Assembly: GCA_946887155.1 (NCBI GenBank)
Contig: CAMPKM010000204.1
Coordinates: 1 to 5,844 of the forward strand
DNA length: 5,844 nucleotides
DNA from: an uncultured Gemmatimonadota bacterium
GTDB taxonomy: Bacteria > Gemmatimonadota > Gemmatimonadetes > Gemmatimonadales > Gemmatimonadaceae
Direction: 5' to 3'
How positions within the stretch are numbered: the stretch's first letter is position 1; each line of letters opens with the position of its first letter. The translations under genes and the position numbers were made by a program. This document shows positions 1-5,844 of the stretch, one piece after another. Under the pieces are notes generated by a model. That model was not told the DNA's origin. It made no database searches and saw only the letters and a program-made list of their open reading frames with translations.

Positions 1-504
1 GAGCAGGCTGTGGCCGACTCGGCGCGCTTCGCCGTCGTGCTCCGCCAGCGGCGTTCGGCCGAGGCGAAGCGCGACTCGGTGGTCAAGCAGCTCGAGATCA
101 TCAAGGCCATCGACGCCGACCGCTTCATCTGGCCGCACGTCATGGACGAGGTCAGCCGCGCGCTGCCGCCTTACACGTGGCTCAAGACGCTGGCCGTGGC
201 CGCGCCGCAGTCGGCGCCCCCGGGCGCCGCACCGGCGCCCGCGCCGGGCGACTCGGCCAAACCGGTGGTGCTGCCCGAGCCGGCGAAGTTCCGCCTCGTC
301 GGCAACACGGTCGACATCCAGGCGCTCACGCGGTTCATGAAGCTGCTCGAATCCTCGCCGTTCATCCAGAAAGTCCAGCTGGCGCGGTCCGAGATGGCGC
401 TGGTCGAAGGAAAGGAAGTCACGGAGTTCACCCTCGAGGCGCAATACGAGCGTCCCGACAGCTCCATGATCCTGACACAACCTGTTTCGCTCTCGGTGAG
501 ATAA
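1..504 (+). CDS. pilN: Type IV pilus inner-membrane alignment protein PilN, C-terminal part (5' end outside window)
   Basis: The frame is open from base 1 to the TAA at 502-504, so 167 codons of the protein are visible. The short cytoplasmic motif that binds PilM and the single membrane helix are expected upstream of the window. A charged helical stretch suited to a coiled coil (bases about 25-110) leads into a block with the PilN family signature: W-P-x-V-M-D-E-V-S-R-A-L-P-P then W-L-K-T-L (about 130-192). A Pro/Ala-rich linker (202-288) then separates it from a ferredoxin-like half (F-R-L-V-G-N-T-V-D, then a helix and a closing strand). In known systems PilN pairs with PilO in the periplasm and passes the PilM/ATPase state to PilP-PilQ. 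Position directly before pilO supports the call. The GTG at base 10 is internal to the gene, not its start. The Pro/Ala linker is longer than I expect for the family. Confidence is high for PilN family, lower for exact domain limits. Confidence 0.9.
   Translation, partial: EQAVADSARFAVVLRQRRSAEAKRDSVVKQLEIIKAIDADRFIWPHVMDEVSRALPPYTWLKTLAVAAPQSAPPGAAPAPAPGDSAKPVVLPEPAKFRLVGNTVDIQALTRFMKLLESSPFIQKVQLARSEMALVEGKEVTEFTLEAQYERPDSSMILTQPVSLSVR
495..500 (+). promoter_or_regulatory. Weak ribosome binding site for pilO
   Basis: GGTGAG lies inside the last codons of pilN, 9 bases before the pilO ATG at 510. It is an imperfect Shine-Dalgarno match, so pilO translation probably depends in part on ribosomes finishing pilN only 5 bases upstream of the start. 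Confidence 0.45.
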
Positions 505-509
505 GCGCC

Positions 510-1121
510 ATGGCCCTCCTGCCCAAGAATCCGCGCGACCAGAAAATGGTTGCCTGCGCCGTGGTGGCAATCGCCCTCGCGGCCCTCTACTGGAACTTCG
601 TCTGGACGCCGAAGCATACCCAGCTCGCCGAGCTCACGACGCGGCTGGATACGCTCGATGCCCGGAACGCCAACGCCCGCGCGCGCATCGCGCAGGGAAC
701 GGCGGCCGAACTCGAGGCCGAGGCCGAGCGATACGGCCGCGACCTCGAGGTCATGCGGCTGCTCGTGCCCACCGGTAACGAGCTGCCCTCGTTGATCGAA
801 CAGGTCTCCACGGCCGCGCGCCGCGAAGGCCTGGACATCGCCAGCCTCGAGCCGCAGCCGATCATCCAGGGCGAGATGTTCGATACCTATCGCTACAAGG
901 TTTCCGTGACCGGTGGCTATCACGCGTTAGGCGAGTTCCTGACCAACGTCGGGTCGCTCACGCGCATCGTCGCACCCGTCAACCTGAACCTCGGGTTGTC
1001 CGGCAACAGGAACGCGAACGCGGTGAAGCTGGCCCCGGCGGGCACGGCGGCCGTCGAGTCGAAGTTCGAGATCCAGACCTACGTGATCCGGACCGCGCCG
1101 GCGGCGCAGGGAGGCCAGTAA
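510..1121 (+). CDS. pilO: Type IV pilus inner-membrane alignment protein PilO
   Basis: This gene encodes 203 residues, a usual PilO length. The ATG at 510 is chosen because it falls 5 bases after the pilN stop and gives a typical PilO N-terminus; the same frame stays open upstream, but that part only overlaps pilN. Residues 1-12 are short and charged (cytoplasmic), about 13-32 form one membrane helix, and about 37-85 are Ala/Glu/Arg-rich and suit a coiled coil. From residue 84 the family core follows: L-L-V-P, E-L-P-S-L-I-E-Q (91-98), the E-G-L-D-I strand (106-110), the Y-x-V-x-V-T-G-G-Y-H-A-L-G-E-F-L block (129-144) and R-I-V (152-154). That core is the ferredoxin-like fold that dimerises with PilN. 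PilO is an inner-membrane protein that shapes the periplasmic alignment complex with PilN and PilP. Its stop overlaps the pilP start by one base. Leu140 uses TTA, a rare codon here. I see no truncation or frameshift. Confidence 0.93.
   Translation: MALLPKNPRDQKMVACAVVAIALAALYWNFVWTPKHTQLAELTTRLDTLDARNANARARIAQGTAAELEAEAERYGRDLEVMRLLVPTGNELPSLIEQVSTAARREGLDIASLEPQPIIQGEMFDTYRYKVSVTGGYHALGEFLTNVGSLTRIVAPVNLNLGLSGNRNANAVKLAPAGTAAVESKFEIQTYVIRTAPAAQGGQ
922..932 (+). repeat. 11-base word ACGCGTTAGGC, copy 1 (in pilO)
   Basis: ACGCGTTAGGC occurs here and again at 1940-1950 inside pilQ. In both places it encodes Ala-Leu-Gly with the leucine written as TTA. Its 7-base core GTTAGGC is also found on the opposite strand at 3708-3714. 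This is a direct sequence observation; any function is unknown. Confidence 0.5.
1108..1114 (+). promoter_or_regulatory. Strong ribosome binding site for pilP
   Basis: AGGGAGG lies 6 bases before the ATG at 1121, inside the last codons of pilO. It fixes the pilP start and, with the TAATG stop/start overlap, points to coupled but independently strong initiation of pilP. Confidence 0.75.
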
Positions 1122-1684
1122 TGAAGATTGCGTCACTGGTGATGGCGGCCACGATCGCGGGGGCGAACATCGCGCCCGCCCAGTCGTTGCCCCCACTTAC
1201 GAAGTCGAAGGCCGCCGCCACGCGCGCGGTCAACGCCACCAACGAGCATACCCGCCGCATGACCGAGTCGCAGGACTCGACCGGGCGGCAGGCATCCGCA
1301 TCCGGCACGCACGCCACGCAGGCGTCGGCTGGTTCCACACCCGCGCCCGAGACGCTGTCGAGCCTCGCGCGCGAGTCGTTCCGCTACGCTCGGGACGGCC
1401 GGCGCGATCCGTTCGTGTCGCTCATGTCCTATGGAGAGTTGCGCCCCCTGATCACGGAGTTGCGCGTCACATCGATCGCCTATGACCCGAAGGGCGGGTC
1501 GGTGGCGGTCCTCCGCGATCTCGGCACCAAGGAGCAGTACCGCGTCCGCGTCGGCGAGTCACTGGGCCGCATGCGCGTCGCGCGCATCAACAAGAAGGAA
1601 ATCACGTTCACCATCGAGGAGTTCGGCTTCAGCCGGCAGGAGTCCCTGACGATGGCCGATCCCAAAAAGGAGAGCTCGCAATGA
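1121..1684 (+). CDS. pilP: Type IV pilus periplasmic linker protein PilP (apparently not a lipoprotein)
   Basis: This gene encodes 187 residues, close to usual PilP length. PilP bridges the PilN-PilO inner-membrane dimer to the N0 domain of the PilQ secretin. An N-terminal hydrophobic segment (residues about 4-18) ends in A-P-A (18-20), which reads as a Sec signal peptide cleaved by signal peptidase I. No cysteine is present, so there is no lipobox, unlike the lipoprotein PilP of well-studied Proteobacteria. Residues about 26-78 are rich in Ala, Ser, Thr and Gln and look disordered, as in the flexible arm that contacts PilN/PilO. The folded beta domain starts about residue 82 and shows the PilP signature F-R-Y-x-R-D-G-R-R-D-P-F (87-98), then E-L-R-P-L-I-T-E-L-R-V (106-116) and a Y-R-V-R-V-G-E-S-L-G strand. 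The protein ends in a charged tail. The start is supported by the ribosome site at 1108-1114. Alternative: the hydrophobic segment could stay uncleaved as a membrane anchor. Confidence 0.9.
   Translation: MKIASLVMAATIAGANIAPAQSLPPLTKSKAAATRAVNATNEHTRRMTESQDSTGRQASASGTHATQASAGSTPAPETLSSLARESFRYARDGRRDPFVSLMSYGELRPLITELRVTSIAYDPKGGSVAVLRDLGTKEQYRVRVGESLGRMRVARINKKEITFTIEEFGFSRQESLTMADPKKESSQ
1667..1674 (+). promoter_or_regulatory. Strong ribosome binding site for pilQ
   Basis: AAGGAGAG sits 6 bases before the pilQ ATG at 1681, within the final codons of pilP. It decides the pilQ start and accompanies the 4-base ATGA overlap, consistent with translational coupling. Confidence 0.75.
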
Positions 1685-3729
1685 GGCGAATTCGTACGCT
1701 GGCTGCCACCGCGGCCGCCGCGCTGAGTGTTGGCGTCGGCCACGCGAGCGCCGCGCACATTGACGGACCCGCGCGCGCCGCGCTCCAACCGGCGGCGGGG
1801 GCCGTAACCGCCCTCAGCGTCGTTCCCGGCGAAGGGCGGGCCGATGTCGTCATCGCTGTTACCGGTGCGGTACAGGTGGCCGATTTCGCGATCGAGGCAC
1901 CGGACCGTATTGTCCTGGACCTGACCGGCGCACGCCTCAACGCGTTAGGCAGGGCCTATGACCGCAAGGCGCGAGGCGGCATCCGCAACATCCGCGTCTC
2001 GCAGTACAGCCCGACCGTCGTCCGCGTCGTGCTCGACCTGGACAGCAAGCGCCAGTATGCCGTAAAGAGCTCGGATAGTGAAATCCGCGTCTCCGTCACC
2101 GGCGGCGAGACGTTCGTGGCGTGGTCCACGCAGCGCGACCAGTCGGTCGTGGCCGAGGCGTCGAAGCCGGCGGCCCCGAAGCCGGAAGCCCCGAAGCCGG
2201 AAGCCCCGCGCGCCGAGCCGACCGAAAACGTCGCGATGGGTTCCGTGGCGACGGCCACCAGCGAGCCGGCCTCGCCGGTCGTGGTGACGCCGGCCGTGCA
2301 GCCGGAGCTGTTCCGCGCGCAGGAAATGGAAGTCATCGTGCCGCGCACTCCGGCACCGGCCACGTCGCAGCAGCCGCAGCAGCGCCGCATCACGATCACC
2401 TGGGAAGACGCGCAGATCGCCGACGTCCTGGCGTCATTCGCGGAATACTCGGGTCGCACGATCGTTCGCGGCAAGGCCGTCACCGGCACCGTGTCCGCTG
2501 AAATCAAGGACCAGCCGTGGGACGTCGCCATGAAGGCGATTCTCGACGCGCATGGCCTGGCGGCCACCGAGGAAAACTCGGGCATCATCGTTGTCGACAG
2601 CTACGAAAACATCCTGCTGCGCCAGTCGAGTGAACCGCTGCGCATCGAGATGGTGAACGTCAACTACGTCTCGGCCGGCTCGCTGGTCCAGACGGTGCAG
2701 GGACTGCTCTCGAAGGATTGTCCGGTCGGCGGCGTGGCCGCGGTGGCCGCAAACAACACCCAGGGCGGCGGCAGCATGCAGCAGCAGAATTGCGTCGTTC
2801 GCGGGAGCGTGGCCGCCGACAGCGGCACGAATACGCTGATCGTGACGGAAGTCAGCTCGCGCCTGCCCGGCCTGATGGGCTACATCCGCCAGCTCGACGT
2901 CCGCACGCCGCAGGTCGCGCTCAAGGCGAAGATCATCTCGGTCAGCCGCACCTCCATCGAACAGCTTGGCCTGAGCTACGATCTCGGCAGCTCGGCCGCG
3001 TATTTCAATAACCTCGTCCCGCGCAATCTTCCCGGCAGCGACGCCGCGGACAGTCGCGAGGGGCGGGTCGAACTGGGCGGTGAAGTCATCGCCGGTCTGG
3101 GCAACGCCTCGCGCAAGTATCGCAACGGCTCGGCGTTGAACCTCCTGTTCTCGACCGCGCTCGGCAAGTACAGCATCACCGCGTTCCTCGACGCGCTTCG
3201 CGAGCAGCAGTTGTCTGACGTCCAGGCTGAACCCAGCATCGTGACGCTCGACAATCGTGAGGCAAAGATGCTGTCCGGTGAAGAAACGCCGGTCCGGGTC
3301 ATCGACGCCGGCGCCGCCGGCGCCGTTGGTGTGCCGGCTCGAGCCAATGTGCAGTTCAAGGAGACCGGTATCATTCTTACCGTCACCCCGCACATCACGA
3401 ACAACCGCCAGGTCCGCATGTCGATCCAGGCGGAGCAGTCGGAACTGCGTATCATCGGCGGCGACCTCGGCTTCACGATCCCGAAGAGCAACGCCTCGAC
3501 GCAGCTCCTGGTGAGCGATGGTGAGACCGCGGTCATCGGCGGACTCACGCAGACCTCGGTCACCAAGAACAAGTCCGGCATCCCGCTGCTCTCGGACCTG
3601 CCGCTCATCGGCCGCCTCTTCTCGCAGACGGATACCCGCGAGGAAAAGCGCGACCTGCTGATCCTGATCACGCCGCACATCATCGACGAAGGCGAAGCCG
3701 TTCGTCCGCCTAACTACGACCAGAACTGA
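1681..3729 (+). CDS. pilQ: Type IV pilus outer-membrane secretin PilQ
   Basis: The product is 682 residues, in the usual PilQ range. It forms the multimeric outer-membrane channel for the pilus. In order: a Sec signal peptide with A-S-A cleavage near residue 24; one AMIN domain (about 42-139, thought to bind peptidoglycan, ending R-V-V-L-D-L-D then a last strand); a Pro/Ala/Glu-rich linker (about 156-234) holding a five-residue repeat; the secretin/TonB short N-terminal (N0) domain (about 236-312, I-T-I-T-W-E-D-A then D-V-L); an N1 domain (about 321-406, with V-N-Y-V and the late G-T-N-T-L-I-V-T signature); and the secretin barrel (about 409-672), with A-E-P-S-I-V-T-L-D-N, S-G-E-E-T-P-V, T-G-I-I-L-T-V-T-P and the final L-I-L-I-T-P-H-I-I-D. 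Only one AMIN domain is seen, where some PilQ proteins have two. The N1 domain has an insertion bounded by Cys347 and Cys371, the protein's only cysteines. The tail after the barrel is about 10 residues, so no long pilotin-binding domain is present. It overlaps pilP by ATGA. Confidence 0.96.
   Translation: MRRIRTLAATAAAALSVGVGHASAAHIDGPARAALQPAAGAVTALSVVPGEGRADVVIAVTGAVQVADFAIEAPDRIVLDLTGARLNALGRAYDRKARGGIRNIRVSQYSPTVVRVVLDLDSKRQYAVKSSDSEIRVSVTGGETFVAWSTQRDQSVVAEASKPAAPKPEAPKPEAPRAEPTENVAMGSVATATSEPASPVVVTPAVQPELFRAQEMEVIVPRTPAPATSQQPQQRRITITWEDAQIADVLASFAEYSGRTIVRGKAVTGTVSAEIKDQPWDVAMKAILDAHGLAATEENSGIIVVDSYENILLRQSSEPLRIEMVNVNYVSAGSLVQTVQGLLSKDCPVGGVAAVAANNTQGGGSMQQQNCVVRGSVAADSGTNTLIVTEVSSRLPGLMGYIRQLDVRTPQVALKAKIISVSRTSIEQLGLSYDLGSSAAYFNNLVPRNLPGSDAADSREGRVELGGEVIAGLGNASRKYRNGSALNLLFSTALGKYSITAFLDALREQQLSDVQAEPSIVTLDNREAKMLSGEETPVRVIDAGAAGAVGVPARANVQFKETGIILTVTPHITNNRQVRMSIQAEQSELRIIGGDLGFTIPKSNASTQLLVSDGETAVIGGLTQTSVTKNKSGIPLLSDLPLIGRLFSQTDTREEKRDLLILITPHIIDEGEAVRPPNYDQN
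1940..1950 (+). repeat. 11-base word ACGCGTTAGGC, copy 2 (in pilQ AMIN region)
   Basis: This is the second exact copy of the word seen at 922-932, again encoding Ala-Leu-Gly with a TTA leucine codon. The surrounding bases differ, so it is not part of a longer duplication. Confidence 0.5.
2173..2207 (+). repeat. 15-base tandem repeat in the pilQ Pro-rich linker
   Basis: Two exact tandem copies of GCCCCGAAGCCGGAA (2173-2187 and 2188-2202) are followed by the first five bases of a third. They encode A-P-K-P-E repeated, and a degenerate K-P-A-A-P precedes them. The repeat keeps frame, so a change in copy number by slippage would lengthen or shorten the linker between the AMIN and N0 domains without breaking pilQ. 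Confidence 0.85.
3307..3324 (+). repeat. 9-base tandem repeat in the pilQ secretin domain
   Basis: GCCGGCGCC occurs twice head to tail and encodes A-G-A twice (residues 543-548). It lies between the S-G-E-E-T-P-V and F-K-E-T-G motifs, the part of secretins that carries the gate loop. It is also very self-complementary, so a local hairpin is possible, though coding use explains it adequately. Confidence 0.6.
3708..3714 (-). repeat. Core word GTTAGGC on the minus strand, copy 3 (3' end of pilQ)
   Basis: The + strand reads GCCTAAC here, the reverse complement of the 7-base core shared by 922-932 and 1940-1950. With the next base it reads GTTAGGCG, matching copy 1 at 926-933 over 8 bases. It lies 16 bases before the end of pilQ. 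Confidence 0.4.
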
Positions 3730-3735
3730 CTTCCA

Positions 3736-3740
3736 CGGAG
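3736..3740 (+). promoter_or_regulatory. Ribosome binding site for the downstream lipoprotein gene
   Basis: CGGAG lies in the 20-base gap after pilQ, 9 bases before the ATG at 3750. It supports that start over the in-frame ATG at 3762, which would be 21 bases away. No promoter or hairpin terminator fits in the gap, so read-through from pilQ is likely. Confidence 0.6.
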
Positions 3741-3749
3741 TCCCAGACG

Positions 3750-5844
3750 ATGAGGCATTTCATGCATCGCGCGGCCTCTGTGGCCACTGGCACGCTCGCC
3801 ATCCTCGGGATGGCGTCGTGCGGGGCGACGGATATCGCGTCGACCGGCGATGACCGCGTGATCCCGTTGGTCTCGATCAGCCTCGAAGGCGCGATCGGTA
3901 CCGAAGGCGATACGGTCTCCGTGCGCACGCCGCTCCAGGTGCGCATCCAGGCCAGTGACAACGCCGCGCTGTACTATGCAGTAACCCGTATTTTTGCCGA
4001 CACGGTGCTGATCGATGTCGATAGCATCGAACTTGGCGGCCTGCGGGAAGTAGATCGTGTCGTCGACATTTCGCTCGCCGGGGTTCGCTCCGGCCAGCAG
4101 GTGTCCGTGCAGACCACGGTGGCCGACGGCGCCGGAAACGGTGCGGTCGCGCAGATCGTTGCCACCGCGTTCGATCCCAACGTTCCGCGCGTGCTCGTGC
4201 TCAGCCCGTCCGGTACGGTGTTCGCCGGCGGTACGTACGCGTTCAATCTCTCGGTGACGGACAGCACCGGCATTTCCAAGGTCGGGTTCCGCGCCACCGG
4301 CGCAGGACTCAACCGCGCCGACAGCACGCTGTTCGCCGAACCGCTGCCCATGGCCGATACGGTGAACTATTTGATCGCCATCGCCGGCACGGCCACTGTT
4401 GGTACGACATTCACCATCACGCCGTTCGCGGAAAATCGCGAAGGCCTGCGCGCCAGCGGACAGGCGGTCACGGTCCGCATCATCGCGCCTGGCGCCGACC
4501 AGACGTCGCCCCTCGTCTTCCAGACGGTGGCACCGCGTCTCGAAACGCCGGATTCGATCGATGTCTTTGCCCGCGACACGGATGGCTTCGTGCGCATCGT
4601 GGGCTTCATCGCCAAGGACCAGGCGGGAATCATCCAGCATCGCAAGGCGGATACCCTCGCCGTGCCGATCCAGCAGGTCTCGCGTCGCCTGGCCTTCAAC
4701 GGGCCGACGATGCTGCGCGGCCAGAACTTGTTCATCACCGCCTACGCGATCGACGCCGCGGGCCGCATCGGGTATGCGGTGCCGACCGGCGCCAGCGTGC
4801 CGGTGAGCGCCGACAGCCTCGGCAAGCGTGATCCCGTCGTGTACGCCTACGGCCTTACCTACCCGATGCCCGCCGGCAGCCTTGGCGCCGACATCGCGGT
4901 CGACAGTGTGCGCCGCAACGTCTACGTCTCCAACATCAACAAGAACCAGCTCGAAGCGTGGTCGTACAGCAGCACGCTGTCGCCGCTGCCCGCCGTTTCG
5001 GTCGGCGCCATGCCCTGGGGCATGGCCATCGACAACTCGGGATCGCTGCTCCTGGTGGCGAATTCGGGCGGTACGAACATCTCGAAGGTGAACCTTCTGC
5101 AGCGTCGTGAAGATGGTCGCGTGAAGACCTCCAACGAGTACGTTTTCGTACTGACCGTGTCGGTCGATCAACAGACGAACGAGAAGAAGTATACCCTCAA
5201 CGGTCCCATAGACTATTCAGACCGGCCGCAGTACATCGCACAATCGGCGAGCGGTGCGCTCTACTACAGCACCCGGCCGACCGACGCGGCGACCCCTGGT
5301 ACCCTGCGTCGCATCGACAACTTCCTGGATACGCGTACCGAGCCGCGCCAGATCTGGCAATACGCCACCAAGAAGTTGAACGAGGTCGCAATCTTCAACT
5401 CCGACTGGGTGTATCTGGACAAGGGAGCTGACGGTTTCCCGGATATCCTCACTATTTGCGAACACACGCCCGGTAACGATCCGTCCACCCAGGTTTGCGC
5501 CAGTGACAACGACGTTGATGTCATTGTCGCGCAGCTGCGGGGCGCCCCGGTCAACGGTAACATCGCCGCAGTCCACGACATCGATGTTGCCTCACTCGCA
5601 CTGCCGGATACCAACTTTGTTGCGGTAGGCGGCGATCGCCGACGCGTCGCGTTCGGTGAAGCCAACACCGGAGGCAGGGCAGGTCGTGTCCTCGCCCTTT
5701 ACGATCCATCCGGGACGCCAGCCGGACAGGAACTGTACTCGGAGCCGATTGAGGTTCTCGATCTGACGAATAATGCGTCCGACAGGGTGTTCGGTATCGA
5801 CATCAACGCCAACAGCACCAACATCGGCGTACACGGTGTCGAGA
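3750..5844 (+). CDS. Predicted outer-membrane lipoprotein with Ig-like repeats and a beta-propeller region (3' end outside window)
   Basis: I do not recognise a named gene. I translated the frame codon by codon: it runs from the ATG at 3750 to the window end without a stop, giving 698 residues and no C-terminus. The start has a basic n-region, a hydrophobic core and the sequence G-M-A-S-C with Cys24, a lipobox-like signal peptidase II site; Gly25 next to it does not signal inner-membrane retention. Residues about 37-355 read as three Ig-like beta modules of about 100 residues, with recurring V-T-D-S-T-G, F-A-R-D-T-D-G and Y-A-I-D-A-A-G turns. Residues about 370 onward look like a beta-propeller of the YVTN/YncE or NHL type, with D-I-A-V-D-x-x-R-R-N-V-Y-V-S-N and P-W-G-M-A-I-D followed by L-L-V-A-N-S-G. 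Residues 557-565 resemble a calcium-binding loop, and Cys570/Cys583 could pair. Only 20 bases separate it from pilQ, so co-transcription is likely. An adhesion, secretin-support or surface-scaffold role is inference. Its central part is lower in G+C than the pil genes. Confidence 0.8.
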   Translation, partial: MRHFMHRAASVATGTLAILGMASCGATDIASTGDDRVIPLVSISLEGAIGTEGDTVSVRTPLQVRIQASDNAALYYAVTRIFADTVLIDVDSIELGGLREVDRVVDISLAGVRSGQQVSVQTTVADGAGNGAVAQIVATAFDPNVPRVLVLSPSGTVFAGGTYAFNLSVTDSTGISKVGFRATGAGLNRADSTLFAEPLPMADTVNYLIAIAGTATVGTTFTITPFAENREGLRASGQAVTVRIIAPGADQTSPLVFQTVAPRLETPDSIDVFARDTDGFVRIVGFIAKDQAGIIQHRKADTLAVPIQQVSRRLAFNGPTMLRGQNLFITAYAIDAAGRIGYAVPTGASVPVSADSLGKRDPVVYAYGLTYPMPAGSLGADIAVDSVRRNVYVSNINKNQLEAWSYSSTLSPLPAVSVGAMPWGMAIDNSGSLLLVANSGGTNISKVNLLQRREDGRVKTSNEYVFVLTVSVDQQTNEKKYTLNGPIDYSDRPQYIAQSASGALYYSTRPTDAATPGTLRRIDNFLDTRTEPRQIWQYATKKLNEVAIFNSDWVYLDKGADGFPDILTICEHTPGNDPSTQVCASDNDVDVIVAQLRGAPVNGNIAAVHDIDVASLALPDTNFVAVGGDRRRVAFGEANTGGRAGRVLALYDPSGTPAGQELYSEPIEVLDLTNNASDRVFGIDINANSTNIGVHGVE

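Noticed and set aside
177..509. Upstream in-frame extension of pilO to an ATG at 177
   Set aside because: The extra 111 residues overlap pilN in another frame and are Arg/Gly/Ala-rich without meaning. The ATG at 510 gives a standard PilO N-terminus.
171..923. Minus-strand open frame (250 codons) across pilN and pilO
   Set aside because: It is a shadow of two well-supported genes and has no recognisable domain or start signal.
3307..3324. GC-rich self-complementary run as a regulatory hairpin
   Set aside because: It encodes a simple A-G-A repeat in a secretin region where small residues are normal, and there is no T-run or nearby gene boundary.
2434..3678. Minus-strand open frame (414 codons) opposite pilQ
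   Set aside because: It lies entirely against the conserved N0, N1 and secretin coding region and shows no family signature of its own.
3730..3749. Possible terminator or promoter between pilQ and the lipoprotein gene
   Set aside because: The gap is only 20 bases, has no hairpin followed by a T-run, and its only clear signal is a ribosome site.
3714..5171. Long minus-strand open frame (485 codons) opposite the lipoprotein gene
   Set aside because: Its product is rich in Arg, His, Asp and Gly without domain motifs, typical of the antisense shadow of a GC-rich gene. The + strand frame has a ribosome site, signal peptide and domain pattern.

Overview
The window is a GC-rich (roughly 60-65% G+C by eye), densely packed bacterial segment read entirely on the + strand. 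It carries the distal part of a type IV pilus alignment and secretin operon, in the conserved order pilN-pilO-pilP-pilQ, followed by a long, incomplete gene for a predicted outer-membrane lipoprotein. A secretin with an AMIN domain implies a diderm organism. The composition, the divergent Pil proteins, a PilP without a lipobox and the Ig-like/propeller lipoprotein after pilQ suggest Gemmatimonadota or a similar deep-branching diderm phylum. That assignment is an impression from sequence style, not a proven placement.

Layout: 1-504 is the 3' part of pilN, whose cytoplasmic motif and membrane helix lie upstream of the window. 510-1121 is complete pilO. 1121-1684 is complete pilP, overlapping pilO by one base (TAATG). 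1681-3729 is complete pilQ, overlapping pilP by four bases (ATGA). After a 20-base gap, 3750 to the window end is an open frame for a secreted lipoprotein with Ig-like repeats and a YVTN/YncE-like beta-propeller region. There is no gene-free stretch over 20 bases, and I saw no RNA gene, mobile element, CRISPR array or convincing terminator.

How the genes work together: in known type IV pilus systems PilN and PilO form an inner-membrane heterodimer through coiled coils and ferredoxin-like domains. PilP links that dimer to the periplasmic N-domains of PilQ, and PilQ forms the outer-membrane channel through which the pilus passes. The gene overlaps imply translational coupling and matched output. 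The lipoprotein gene sits close enough to pilQ to be co-transcribed, so a role at the secretin or cell surface is plausible but unproven.

The items most worth a second look are: a two-cysteine insertion in the N1 domain of PilQ (its only cysteines), a PilP that seems to be soluble periplasmic rather than lipidated, the pilQ-linked lipoprotein itself, and a recurrent GTTAGGC word that accounts for the only two TTA leucine codons in the window.
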